Origin: Clostridia bacterium
Lineage (GTDB): Bacteria > Bacillota > Clostridia > Oscillospirales > Ruminococcaceae
DNA: 64,000 nucleotides
NCBI GenBank assembly: GCA_009929695.1
Contig: RZZW01000013.1
Span: 1 to 64,000 of the forward strand
Direction of reading: 5' to 3'
Shown in pieces: positions 17,868-26,449 of this stretch. Position 1 is the first letter of the stretch, and every line of letters starts with the position of its first letter. The position numbers were made by a program, and so were the translations under genes. The notes under the pieces were generated by a model that saw only the letters and a list, made by a program, of their open reading frames with translations, was not told the DNA's origin and did no database searches.

Positions 17868-17962
17868 CAGCCATACCTAATTGTCCGCCGACAAAAGGGT
17901 TAGGCTCTTTAGCTTTGCGTCACCGCCTTTCGACGGCTTTGCTCTTTCGTATATCCCACCGC
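17868..17962 (-). ncRNA. c-di-GMP-I (GEMM-I) riboswitch
   Basis: Minus-strand order: GAGCAAAGCC, GTCGAAAGGC hairpin, GGTGACGCAAAGC, AAAGAGCCTAA, variable hairpin, TTAGGTATGGCTGTCAGCTACCG. P1 can form from GCGCGGT and ACCGCGC; GCGCGGT can instead pair with a further upstream ACCGCGC, giving an alternative hairpin at about 17960-17985. No U-run terminator lies between aptamer and the ATG at 17757, so control may be translational or through another fold. The gene it controls is now broken. Confidence 0.88.
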
Positions 17963-18027
17963 GCATGTTGTGCTGCGCGGTAAAACCAATGTTGTGAATA
18001 TTCGGACGGGTTTGTGCAAAATTGCGG

Positions 18028-18275
18028 GAGGCGGGACGTCGAGGACGCCGTCCCCTACAACGCGACCATTAATTTGGCATAAATGGTCGATTTTTTGGAC
18101 GAGCGAAGCTCGCCCCTACGGGGTTACTGTCATTCTGAGCGAAGCGAAGAATCTTAAAACCTATGGTGACGCACAAAAGATTCTTCGCTGCGCTCAGAAT
18201 GACAAGGGCGCTCGAGAATCCCTCCACCGCCTGCTGGCGGTTCCCCTCCCTTTAACAAGGGAGGAAATGGTGCGC
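18028..18275. repeat. cluster of family C, A and B palindromic repeats
   Basis: 18028-18125 holds gggacgtcgaggacgccgtcccctac and ggacgagcgaagctcgcccctac palindromes, 18128-18204 a complete 77-bp family A inverted repeat, and 18216-18275 a diverged family B element (ccctccaccgcctgctggcgg, ccctccctttaacaagggagg). They fill the gap between the 18278 gene and the riboswitch. Confidence 0.8.
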
Positions 18276-18277
18276 CA

Positions 18278-19375
18278 TTACTGATTTCTTCTGTTTGAAT
18301 AGGTGATGTCCTGATTGTTGTAATAATCAGGTGCGGCGTTGCCGGCGGCGTCGATAGGGTTATTGCCGGTGAGGGTGTCCACGATGTCGCGGATGAACTT
18401 CACTAGCAAGTTTGTGTCGTCGGTGAACTCGGCGTCGATATTCATACTGAACTCGACTGAGCCGCCGACGATGTTGTCGACGCATTCGGGGTCGTCGCCC
18501 TCCATCCATATTACGATGGTGTATTTATCAACGTCGCCCACTTGAAAGCTTTCAACGTGGTATTCGCAGACGACATTGCTTGAAAGGAAGTTGGTGCAGC
18601 CGCGCTCTGTGCCGCCATCGGCTGCGGGGGCTGCGTAGACTGTGCGCTCGCCGTTGCGCCAAACCGCGACGCGGGTGGCGTTTTCGGCGCCTTTTGCGGC
18701 GGCTTCAAGCTTGATTGCCGCCACGTAGCCGACGTCCTCTTTGCCGGCATTGCGCACATAATATGTATACGCCATGTAGTTTTTGCCGCTGTGGTCGCCC
18801 TCGGCGCTATCGAGATTATTTGGCAAATCGTCGATAGACACGTTTGTTGCGTCCTGCACGGTGCTTGCTGTCAGGCGGGCTGTGGGGTCGTCGAAATTGC
18901 CTGTTTCGGCAATGCTTATACCTCGGCGGTAAAGCTCGAGGCGGTTGAGGTTGATGGTAAAATTGCCCATTTTTTCCTGCATGAACGCCATTATGAACAG
19001 GACGGCGACGGCAAAAAGCATGCCGAGCAAAATCATTTGAAGCTTGTCCACCCTTAGCAGTGCCGCCGCAAGGCGCTTGGCGCGGCGGTGCGGCATGTAC
19101 ATGCTGATGACTGTTTCGGGGTCGATGTCGCTGTCCGCATTGGCGAGCGCGTCCTCCAAATCCTCTATGCGGAGGACTTGGTTTTTGCCTGTTTTTTTGC
19201 GCTTGCCCTTATATGCGGCGGGCTTTTTCACGCCCCATCGTCGTTTTTGTTTGGGCGGTGTGCCGTCGTTTGGAGCGTCGTCGAGCGGCGGCGGCATTTC
19301 TCCGGGCGGAATATTTTTATTTTCGGCGTCCTGCTTTTCGAGGGTATCGACGCCTTGCGTGTTATCATTTTTCAT
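18278..19375 (-). CDS. Bitopic membrane protein with SipW-substrate-like external domain
   Basis: 365 aa. A polar, basic cytoplasmic region of about 110 residues (RRWGVKKPAAYKGKRKKTGK), one membrane helix at about 113-132, then an outer domain ending with DKYTIVIWMEGDDPEC, the EGxDxxC motif of this locus, and a C-terminal SNRRNQ. It lacks the SipW cleavage signature, so it probably stays anchored. Its start overlaps the stop of the PilZ gene by 4 bp (ATGA), so the two are co-translated and may act together: a c-di-GMP-binding cytoplasmic partner and a transmembrane part facing the fibre proteins (inference). A truncated paralogue lies at 16919-17230. Confidence 0.82.
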   Translation of the reverse strand: MKNDNTQGVDTLEKQDAENKNIPPGEMPPPLDDAPNDGTPPKQKRRWGVKKPAAYKGKRKKTGKNQVLRIEDLEDALANADSDIDPETVISMYMPHRRAKRLAAALLRVDKLQMILLGMLFAVAVLFIMAFMQEKMGNFTINLNRLELYRRGISIAETGNFDDPTARLTASTVQDATNVSIDDLPNNLDSAEGDHSGKNYMAYTYYVRNAGKEDVGYVAAIKLEAAAKGAENATRVAVWRNGERTVYAAPAADGGTERGCTNFLSSNVVCEYHVESFQVGDVDKYTIVIWMEGDDPECVDNIVGGSVEFSMNIDAEFTDDTNLLVKFIRDIVDTLTGNNPIDAAGNAAPDYYNNQDITYSNRRNQ

Positions 19376-20049
19376 GATGTGTACTTCTTCATATTTTCAA
19401 TATAGTCAGCCACGCGCTTTTTGTCGCGCTGGTCTTTATAATTAAATTTAAGGCCGCAGATATTTTTGTAGGGGCTGCCTTTTTCCGCTTTACGCGTCCA
19501 ACAGTTTTCGGCTAAAAGCGTGATTGGCTTGCCCGCCTTTGACGTGCCCATTGGCGGCAGTGTGACGGTGCATATTTCGCCCACTTCAAAATAATCGTTT
19601 AAGTACATGGCCATACCACCGCCGGAAATGTCGAGCGTGAGGCCGTCCTCCGGCTCTATGATGCCGTCGAGATTTGCGTGCCACGTGGGCTGCGAATACG
19701 CGACGTGCATTGAGATTTTTACACGCTCGTCTGCGCGCTGAAAGAACGTGCGCTTTTCGGTGACGCGGCGAAGCTTCCAATATGAGCGAATGCCCTGCTT
19801 AACGGTTTCGTCGACGTAGCCCGCGATGATGTTTTGCTCTGCGCCGTCGCCGTAGCGAATGAGCAGCTTTTGGTCGTCCGATATAGTCATCGACTTGCCG
19901 CTTTTCATGGGGATTGACATTAAAAATGATGAGTCTCCAAGCGGCTTGAAGAATGATGAAACAAGCGAAAAATCGGGATCTTTGCCGACGGGAACGTCGA
20001 ACGCGACAGCCAATTTTGTGCCTGATTTTAATTTTAGCGCCTGAGCCAT
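19372..20049 (-). CDS. PilZ domain c-di-GMP receptor (YcgR-like)
   Basis: 225 aa. An N-terminal YcgR-type barrel (about 10-95) precedes a PilZ domain: the RxxxR motif is R105-ADE-R109 and the second motif is D140-I-S142-GG-G145, both complete, so c-di-GMP binding is expected. It has no membrane helix. It lies between the HD-GYP gene and the overlapping bitopic membrane protein gene, in the same direction. In related bacteria YcgR proteins act on flagellar or secretion machines; here the gene order suggests that it acts on the surface-fibre apparatus (inference). Confidence 0.92.
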   Translation of the reverse strand: MAQALKLKSGTKLAVAFDVPVGKDPDFSLVSSFFKPLGDSSFLMSIPMKSGKSMTISDDQKLLIRYGDGAEQNIIAGYVDETVKQGIRSYWKLRRVTEKRTFFQRADERVKISMHVAYSQPTWHANLDGIIEPEDGLTLDISGGGMAMYLNDYFEVGEICTVTLPPMGTSKAGKPITLLAENCWTRKAEKGSPYKNICGLKFNYKDQRDKKRVADYIENMKKYTS

Positions 20050-20204
20050 GTTGTGTTAATTTCCTCTCTTTTTTGCGGGGATATTTCGTGGGGATTTGAT
20101 GGTGGTCGGGACGGAAAAATCGGGTTATGCGGAATTGTCGGCGGAAATTTGTTTTTTTAATGGGGAACCTTTCGGGCGGCAGAACGCCGCCCCTACGGGG
20201 TTGC

Positions 20205-22130
20205 TCAATTGTTATTATACGTCGCTCGCAATTGGGCGGCGCAGGAGATGAGCGATTGTTTTAGCATGGGGTTTAGCTCCCCGCAGCCGCCGCTTTGGAG
20301 AATTTGCAATGCTTGCTCGTGCGTGCATGCTTTTTTATAGCAGCGGTCGCTCACTAGCGCGTCGTAGGCGTCCACCATGCCGACGACCTGCGCTTCTAAA
20401 GAAATTTCGTCGCCGCAAAGCCCTTCGGGGTATCCCTTGCCGTCGTAGCGCTCGTGATGATGTAAAATGATATCTCGGCACCATTTTTGCATTTCGGGGC
20501 TGTCTGTCAAATGCAAATGGTCGATGATGTTTGCGCCGCGCGTGGTGTGGGCTTTCATTATTTCAAACTCCTCGTCGGTGAGGCGGGCGGGCTTGTTTAA
20601 GATTGCGTCGGGGATTGATATTTTGCCGACATCATGCATTACTGCCGCTTCGGCGATGGCTGAAATCTCATCTATTGTGCGTGAATATTTCGGCTCGCGA
20701 CGGCATAAATCGCGCAAAATTATCATTGTCAGCTCGCGCACGCGCTGAATGTGCTGACCGCTCTCTGCGTCACGAAACTCGACTACGCTCGCGAGCACGT
20801 CTAGCATGGCGCGGTTGTGCTCGGCAAAACGCGCCGTTTGTTCAAGCGCCAAATTGCGCTGGCGCTCCTCATACGCCTCGTTTATATCGCGGCAGAGGCG
20901 CAGAAATTTGTGCGGGCTTTTCGCGTTAAGGCACACAATGCTCTCCTCATACCAACGGTATTCGCTCGCGCCCACAAGCTTTAAGCAGCTTTCAAAATGA
21001 TAGCCCTTTGGGTTTTGCGTGGCGCGTTCAAGGTAGCCGCTTTTGAGCCAGTTTTCATATTCACGCGCGCTGTTTTCGTGAATGCGCCCGCTTTGTATGC
21101 GTTTTTCTATAAAGGCTTTCAGCTGCGAGGGCAGTTTTTGACGCTGATATACGCCGTCCTGCTCGCTTATGCGGGAAATAATGCCGCGCTCGGTGTCTAT
21201 TTCATAAATGCGCGAGACGCTCACTTCGAGCAGAGCACCGAGCTGAACAGTCATTTGGCGGTTTTCCTCACGGAGCTTGACCTCGTCCTCGATGTCCGTC
21301 AGCGCGCCGATGATTTGCGTTGGTGCGCCGACATCTTCAAGCGGTGCGCACTGCATTCTGTGCCAGTGAAACGGCTGATTATACTCGCCGCCGACGCGGT
21401 AACGTATCTCCGCCGAGCCGTATTTTTCGCTTGTGATGAGCTGTTTTGCGAGGTGGACGTCCTCGTGGAAAATCGTCCAGTCGCAGCGGTCAAAAATGCC
21501 GCTTATGTAGCGCGCGACGGTGCGGTCTCCGCCTGTCGCGCGGTGAAAAACAAGGGTGTCTGTTGCGACGGTGTATTCAAAAAAGCACGTTTGCTGACCG
21601 CCGAGCAGCTTTTGCGCGCGCACGCGCTCAACGTCGCTGCTTGGCGCGGCGGCTTGCTTTTGCGGCGCTTCATTTGTCATGCGCGCAAAAATCATGCACC
21701 GCACCTGACCGTTTGGCGCGACGGATAGTGGCATTGCTTCCACGTTAAACCACGCGGGGGAAAGCTCTGTTTGGGGTGCGGGAAATGCGGCTGAAACTGT
21801 GCCGCCCTGCAAAAGCTGTGCGTAGAGATTTTTGCGCAGGAATAGCGTTTTCCACTCTTCGCTGCTCTGCTCGGGTAAGGCGTCTGAAACAGCGGTGAAT
21901 AGCGCGTCATAATGACCGCGCGGGGGAAGAGCGGCGGCGCAAAACGAAAACGTGCCGGATTCAAGCTGATAAACGCCGCTGCTTAACTCGGCGGAGATGA
22001 CAGCGCAAAAAAGCGTTTCAAGTGCGCCGACAGCGCGGGTGCTCATTTTGGCGGCGGGCGCGGCGGTATCGTGCTGTTTAGGCGCAGACTGCACTGCATT
22101 TATAATTTTTCGCTTTAGAAAGCCAGTCAT
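20205..22130 (-). CDS. HD-GYP protein (cyclic-di-GMP phosphodiesterase type) with PAS-like sensors
   Basis: 641 aa. N-terminal half holds PAS-like regions at about 40-155, 170-285 (RYRVGGEYNQPFHWHRMQ) and 295-420. The C-terminal HD-GYP domain has H499-D500-x-G-K503 and HHHERYDGKGYPEG at 557-570, so the metal ligands and the GYP loop are intact. Such enzymes degrade c-di-GMP to pGpG or GMP. No membrane helix is seen, so signals are presumably cytoplasmic. Being next to a PilZ receptor and upstream of two c-di-GMP riboswitches, it likely sets the local signal for the surface locus. No GGDEF synthase is in the window. Confidence 0.92.
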   Translation of the reverse strand: MTGFLKRKIINAVQSAPKQHDTAAPAAKMSTRAVGALETLFCAVISAELSSGVYQLESGTFSFCAAALPPRGHYDALFTAVSDALPEQSSEEWKTLFLRKNLYAQLLQGGTVSAAFPAPQTELSPAWFNVEAMPLSVAPNGQVRCMIFARMTNEAPQKQAAAPSSDVERVRAQKLLGGQQTCFFEYTVATDTLVFHRATGGDRTVARYISGIFDRCDWTIFHEDVHLAKQLITSEKYGSAEIRYRVGGEYNQPFHWHRMQCAPLEDVGAPTQIIGALTDIEDEVKLREENRQMTVQLGALLEVSVSRIYEIDTERGIISRISEQDGVYQRQKLPSQLKAFIEKRIQSGRIHENSAREYENWLKSGYLERATQNPKGYHFESCLKLVGASEYRWYEESIVCLNAKSPHKFLRLCRDINEAYEERQRNLALEQTARFAEHNRAMLDVLASVVEFRDAESGQHIQRVRELTMIILRDLCRREPKYSRTIDEISAIAEAAVMHDVGKISIPDAILNKPARLTDEEFEIMKAHTTRGANIIDHLHLTDSPEMQKWCRDIILHHHERYDGKGYPEGLCGDEISLEAQVVGMVDAYDALVSDRCYKKACTHEQALQILQSGGCGELNPMLKQSLISCAAQLRATYNNN

Positions 22131-22220
22131 TTTTCACTCCCGCCATTCGTATTTTGACAGCAAAAAGGTTGTGTAGAGTTTTCGTTAAAGCTTTTGCGAA
22201 TTTGTTGTAGTATTATTTAT

Positions 22221-22250
22221 TTTATAACATTCTTAGACTATAAAATGCAA
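22221..22250 (-). promoter_or_regulatory. possible promoter of the HD-GYP gene
   Basis: TTGCAT (22245-22250) and TATAAA (22221-22226) with an 18-bp spacer on the minus strand, about 90 bp upstream of the ATG at 22130. Confidence 0.45.
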
Positions 22251-22384
22251 TAGAAATGCGAGCTTATCACGCTTTTTTGTCAGTTTTTGCAGAGATTTTA
22301 CCGAAGTTGAAAGGTTGCGTAAAACTAAGCGGTACGGGAAACCCGTCCACTACAATGCGTTTTGCGAATGTGTTGGGAATATAC

Positions 22385-22415
22385 AAAAAACGGCTGCTGC
22401 ATTTCTGCAACAGCC
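22385..22415 (-). terminator. intrinsic terminator of the pnp operon
   Basis: Minus strand: a 10-bp stem (GGCTGTTGCA pairing with TGCAGCAGCC) followed by GTTTTTT. It closes the long translation operon and separates it from the HD-GYP gene. Confidence 0.85.
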
Positions 22416-22427
22416 ATTGTTGTAAAA

Positions 22428-24560
22428 TTAGTTCTGTTTTGCGGCGAGGTCAGCGAGCGCGTCTTTGCGGCTCAGGTTTATTCTGCCCTGCTGGTCGATT
22501 TCTGTGACCTTTACAAGCAGCTCGTCGCCTACTGCGACTACGTCCTCGACTTTTTCGACACGCTTTGTGTCGAGCTTTGAGATGTGAACAAGGCCTTCCT
22601 TGCCCGGTGCGATTTCGACGAATGCGCCGAACGTCATGAGGCGTGTGACCTTACCTTTATAGATAGCGCCGACCTCGGGGTCCTCGGTGATTGTCTTAAT
22701 CATGCTCTTTGCGGCGTCGATATCGGCCTGGTTCGGGCTGGCGATGAACACGCTGCCGTCCTCTTCGATGTCGATTTTGACGTTGAAGGTCGCGCAAATT
22801 TCCTGAATGACCTTGCCGCCCTTGCCGATTACGTCACGGATTTTGTCGACATCAATCTTGATTGTCTCCATCTTCGGCGCAAACTCGCTGACGTGGTCGC
22901 GCGGCTCGGCGATGACAGGCATCATGATTTCGTTCAGTATCCACTCGCGCCCCTTTTTGCACTTGTCGAACGCGCTCTCAATGATTTCGTATGTCAAGCC
23001 GTCGATTTTCATGTCCATCTGAATGGCTGTGATACCTTTAAGAGTGCCGCCGACCTTGAAGTCCATGTCGCCGTGGAAGTCCTCGACGCCCTGAATGTCA
23101 AGCATTGTGCTCCAGCGGTCGCCCTCTGTGATAAGGCCGCAGGATATGCCCGCGACGGGTGCTTTGATGGGCACGCCCGCGTCCATAAGCGCAAGCGTTG
23201 AGCCGCAAATAGAGGCCTGGCTTGTTGAGCCGTTAGATGATAACACCTCTGAAACAAGGCGCATTGCATACGGGAACTCTACGCTTGAGGGCAGAACAGG
23301 CATAAGCGCGCGCTCTGCAAGTGCACCGTGGCCGATTTCGCGGCGGCCGGGGCTGCGCGGTGCGCGTGCCTCGCCGACAGAATACGGCGGGAAGTTGTAC
23401 TGGTGCATATAGCGTTTTTCGGTATCAGTAGAAATGTCATCTACTATCTGTGCATCACGCAGACTGCCGAGTGTGACGGCTGTGAGCACCTGAGTTTGAC
23501 CGCGTGTGAACATGCCTGAACCGTGAACGCGCGGCAGCAGGCCGACCTCGGCGTTGAGCGGGCGCATTTCGTTCATGCCGCGTCCGTCGACGCGCTTGCC
23601 CTCGTCGAGCAGCCAGCGGCGCACGACGTATTTCTGCATTTTGTACATGATTTCTTCGATGACGCCCGCGCCCCACTGCTCGGCGTACTGCGCTTCGATT
23701 TTATCACGTATCGGCAAAAGGCGCGAGTCGCGCACTGTTTTGTCGTCTGTGTCCATTGCCGCCTTGAAGTCGTCGAGGTATTCTGCCTTGACGGCGTCAA
23801 ACAGGTCGTGGTCAAGCTCCATGCTCTGGAACTCGACTTTGGGCTTGCCGACAGCGGCCACGATTGTGTTGATGAACTCAATCATCTTCTGGTTTTCAGC
23901 GTCGCCAACCTTGATGGCCTCGAGCATTTTGGCTTCGTCAACCTCGTTTGCGCCGGCTTCAATCATGACGATTTTAGTGGCGGATGACGCGACGGTGAGC
24001 TGTAAATCGCTGACCTTGCGCTGTTCTTCAGAGGGGTTGACGACGAGCTCGCCGTCTACTAAGCCGACGTAAACGCCGCTTATCGGGCCTTTCCAAGGGA
24101 TATTTGAGATGGCGATGGCGATTGACGCGCCGATCATGCCTGCGATTTCGGGGCTGCAATCCTGGTCAACGCTCATGACCGTCATGACAAGGGCAACGTC
24201 GTTGCGCATGTCCTTCGGGAAAAGCGGACGGATGGGGCGGTCGACAACGCGGCTTGTGAGGACGGCTTTTTCGCCCGGACGACCTTCGCGGCGCATAAAG
24301 CTGCCGGGAATGCGGCCGACGGCGTAGATTTTTTCTTCAAAATCGACGCTTAAGGGGAAGAAGTCGACGCCCTCGCGGGGCTTGTCGCTCATTGTGACGT
24401 TGCACATGACGCAGGTGTCGCCGTAGCGCACAAGGCAGCTGCCGTTTGACAAGCCGCACATTTTGCCGTGCTCGACGACAAACGGACGACCCGCAAGAGT
24501 TGTCTCAAAGCGCTTAAAGTTTGGGTAAGTTTCTTTTTTAGATGCAAATTCAAGAGCCAT
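22428..24560 (-). CDS. pnp: Polyribonucleotide nucleotidyltransferase (PNPase)
   Basis: 710 aa, the usual bacterial length. Degrades RNA from the 3' end by phosphorolysis as a trimer. Two RNase PH-like domains with GRPFVVEHGKM near the start and FTRGQTQVLTAVTLGS in the second, then KH (IRDVIGKGGKVIQEI) and S1 (GAIYKGKVTRLMTFGAFVEI) domains. The start at ATG 24560 is preceded by CAAGGAGGTACAAA; a frame 14 codons longer has no such site. It is the last gene of the cluster and follows rpsO, as in many bacteria. Confidence 0.97.
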   Translation of the reverse strand: MALEFASKKETYPNFKRFETTLAGRPFVVEHGKMCGLSNGSCLVRYGDTCVMCNVTMSDKPREGVDFFPLSVDFEEKIYAVGRIPGSFMRREGRPGEKAVLTSRVVDRPIRPLFPKDMRNDVALVMTVMSVDQDCSPEIAGMIGASIAIAISNIPWKGPISGVYVGLVDGELVVNPSEEQRKVSDLQLTVASSATKIVMIEAGANEVDEAKMLEAIKVGDAENQKMIEFINTIVAAVGKPKVEFQSMELDHDLFDAVKAEYLDDFKAAMDTDDKTVRDSRLLPIRDKIEAQYAEQWGAGVIEEIMYKMQKYVVRRWLLDEGKRVDGRGMNEMRPLNAEVGLLPRVHGSGMFTRGQTQVLTAVTLGSLRDAQIVDDISTDTEKRYMHQYNFPPYSVGEARAPRSPGRREIGHGALAERALMPVLPSSVEFPYAMRLVSEVLSSNGSTSQASICGSTLALMDAGVPIKAPVAGISCGLITEGDRWSTMLDIQGVEDFHGDMDFKVGGTLKGITAIQMDMKIDGLTYEIIESAFDKCKKGREWILNEIMMPVIAEPRDHVSEFAPKMETIKIDVDKIRDVIGKGGKVIQEICATFNVKIDIEEDGSVFIASPNQADIDAAKSMIKTITEDPEVGAIYKGKVTRLMTFGAFVEIAPGKEGLVHISKLDTKRVEKVEDVVAVGDELLVKVTEIDQQGRINLSRKDALADLAAKQN

Positions 24561-24609
24561 TTTGTACCTCCTTGATTGCGGCAAGGGCGGCGGCTTTAGC
24601 AATAAATAC

Positions 24610-24845
24610 AGGGTTTATTCTACCTCCCTTGTTAAAGGGAGGGGGACCGCCCGCAGGCGGTGGTGGGATTCTCGCTCTCGTTGTCATTCTGAGCGCAGCG
24701 AAAAATCTTTTGTGCAATACCATAGGTTTTAAGATTCTTCGCTGCGCTCAGAATGACAACAGAGGGTAGCTTGTGCAAACCACCGGTTACGAATCCCTCC
24801 GTCGCTCCTTCGTCGCGCCACCTCCCTTTAACAAGGGAGGTAATA
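24610..24845. repeat. family B halves flanking a family A element
   Basis: A tacctcccttgttaaaggga arm with accgcccgcaggcggt at about 24617-24665, a 77-bp family A inverted repeat at 24682-24758, and gtcgctccttcgtcgcgcca with acctccctttaacaagggag at about 24790-24842. This nested arrangement fills the pnp-rpsO gap; no gene is visible. Confidence 0.8.
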
Positions 24846-24928
24846 GGGAGCGCACTTCGTGCAAAATAAACGCTCTATTCATTGCTAACTACGCGCATTT
24901 TACGCCTTTGCCTGGGTGAATAAAAAAC

Positions 24929-24965
24929 ATTGAAAGCCGGACGGTGATTAACTCCGTCCGGCTCT
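24929..24965 (-). terminator. intrinsic terminator after rpsO
   Basis: Minus strand arms AGCCGGACGG and CCGTCCGGCT with a 9-base loop, followed by TTCAATGTTTTTTA. It would separate rpsO from pnp unless read through. Confidence 0.8.
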
Positions 24966-24977
24966 TTGTTTACAAGA

Positions 24978-25235
24978 TTACTTGCGCAGACCGAGCTTCG
25001 CGATAAGTGTACGGTAACGCTCTACGTCCTTATTTTTGAGATACGCGAGCAGGTTGCGGCGGCGGCCGATCATTTTAAGCAAGCCGCGGCGGCTGTGATG
25101 ATCGTTTTTGTTGGCCTGAAGATGCTCGTTGAGGTGGTTGATGTGCTCTGTCAAAAGCGCAACCTGAACCTCGGGAGAACCTGTGTCGCCCTCTTTAACT
25201 GCGTATTCTTTGATGATTTCTTCTTTGCTTCTCAT
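24978..25235 (-). CDS. rpsO: 30S ribosomal protein S15
   Basis: 85 aa, complete. Binds 16S rRNA in the central domain. Diagnostic features: [20 protein letters not shown] near residues 17-36 and [20 protein letters not shown] at about 47-66. Start ATG 25235 with AAAGAGG upstream. It has its own promoter and a GC-rich leader, and lies in the usual place just upstream of pnp. Confidence 0.98.
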   Translation of the reverse strand: MRSKEEIIKEYAVKEGDTGSPEVQVALLTEHINHLNEHLQANKNDHHSRRGLLKMIGRRRNLLAYLKNKDVERYRTLIAKLGLRK

Positions 25236-25347
25236 GTTGAAAAACCTCTTTCCTTAATATGCCCTAAACTTAGCACGGGTGGTTACAGAGGACACGCCAC
25301 GTACCGAGCATGGGTAAAATTGCGCTGACAATATGGACAGCTTATAT

Positions 25348-25376
25348 ATTATAACATGGTGAGACACAATTTACAA
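25348..25376 (-). promoter_or_regulatory. SigA promoter of rpsO with structured leader
   Basis: TTGTAA (25371-25376) and TATAAT (25348-25353) with a 17-bp spacer on the minus strand. The roughly 105-base leader (25240-25340) contains GC-rich inverted segments around 25276-25312 that could serve S15 autoregulation; the binding structure itself cannot be assigned by eye. Confidence 0.7.
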
Positions 25377-25377
25377 G

Positions 25378-25512
25378 AGAAAAAATAAGAAAGAAGAAAG
25401 AAAAATGAAGGAGTGATTGCTGCGGCAATCACATTTTAATGGAAAGCTGCTATTTATTAGAATGTTAAACCGCAGGTTTAACTCATTACTTCTTCTTTCT
25501 TCTCTCTTCTTT
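25378..25512. repeat. interspersed repeat, family D
   Basis: Pyrimidine/purine-rich ends (agagaaaaaataagaaagaaga and cttcttctttcttctctctt) enclose two hairpins, gtgattgctgcggcaatcac and gttaaaccgcaggtttaac, joined by attttaatgg/ttagaatg spacers. The same layout recurs at 27620, 32375, 36795, 38690, 43505 and 44878. Confidence 0.8.
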
Positions 25513-25513
25513 T

Positions 25514-26428
25514 TTATTTGAAATATTCAAGTGCATCCCTTGCCGCCTCATTGACATACTCTGTCAATTCTTCTAGCGTCGCAAATTTCATTGTTGGCTT
25601 TAGGTATTTGCAAAAGCGCACTGTTACAAAATTGCCGTAGATGTCGCCTTTGAAGGCTGGCATGAAGGTTTCGCAGGTTGTGCCCTCGTTTTCTGCGCTG
25701 ACTGTGGGGCGTGTGCCGAGGCCTGTTGCGCCGGCGTATTTTGTGCCGTCGTCGAGCGTCACCTCGGTGATGTACACGCCGCTTTTTGGCATTTGCATAC
25801 CCTCGGGGTATATCTGATTAATCGTCGGAAAGCCGAGCGTTTTACCGAGGCCTTTGCCATGGCGCACCTCAAAGCGGATGCAGTAATCTTCGCCAAGCAT
25901 GGCATTGACGTCCTCTATTGCGCCGTCGGCGAGCGCCTGACGTATGCGCGTGGAGGACACCGTGTCGCCGTTATACTGCGCCATTGAGACGATGTTTACG
26001 TTTATGCCCTCGGCGGCGCAAAGCTGTTTGAGAACAGCCACGTTGCCGGCTTTGTCTTTGCCGAACGTGAAATTATCGCCGCAAAAAACCTCTTTTGCGC
26101 CAAAGCTGCCGTGCAGAACGTCGTGCACAAACTCATACGGCGACAAACCGCAAAAGCTTTCAAACGGCGGTATGATGTAGTGCTCGATGCCTAGCGAGCC
26201 GACGCGGCGGTGTTTTTCGTCGGACGCGAGTATGCGCCTGCCTTTAAAGCCGCCTGTTTTCGGCAGCGAAAAAGTGAACGCGGCGCTTTTTATGCCAAGC
26301 TGCCGCGCTTTTAGGGCAGCCGCGCCGAGCACCCGACGATGCCCAATGTGCACACCGTCGAAATACCCGAGCGCAACGGCTGTGCCGCCTTGTATATCAA
26401 GCGATTTAAGCTGTCTGTGAATAATCAT
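25514..26428 (-). CDS. ribF: Bifunctional riboflavin kinase / FAD synthetase
   Basis: 304 aa, normal length. Makes FMN from riboflavin and FAD from FMN. The N-terminal FAD synthetase half has ALGYFDGVHIGHRRVL (HxGH nucleotidyl-transferase motif, about 20-35) and VSSTRIRQAL; the C-terminal kinase half has GKTLGFPTIN at about 199 and a FMPAFKGDIYG segment. It lies between truB and rpsO in the cluster, although intergenic repeats separate it from both neighbours, so it may not be strictly co-transcribed. Confidence 0.95.
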   Translation of the reverse strand: MIIHRQLKSLDIQGGTAVALGYFDGVHIGHRRVLGAAALKARQLGIKSAAFTFSLPKTGGFKGRRILASDEKHRRVGSLGIEHYIIPPFESFCGLSPYEFVHDVLHGSFGAKEVFCGDNFTFGKDKAGNVAVLKQLCAAEGINVNIVSMAQYNGDTVSSTRIRQALADGAIEDVNAMLGEDYCIRFEVRHGKGLGKTLGFPTINQIYPEGMQMPKSGVYITEVTLDDGTKYAGATGLGTRPTVSAENEGTTCETFMPAFKGDIYGNFVTVRFCKYLKPTMKFATLEELTEYVNEAARDALEYFK

Positions 26429-26449
26429 TTAATCATCCAATCGTAGTGC

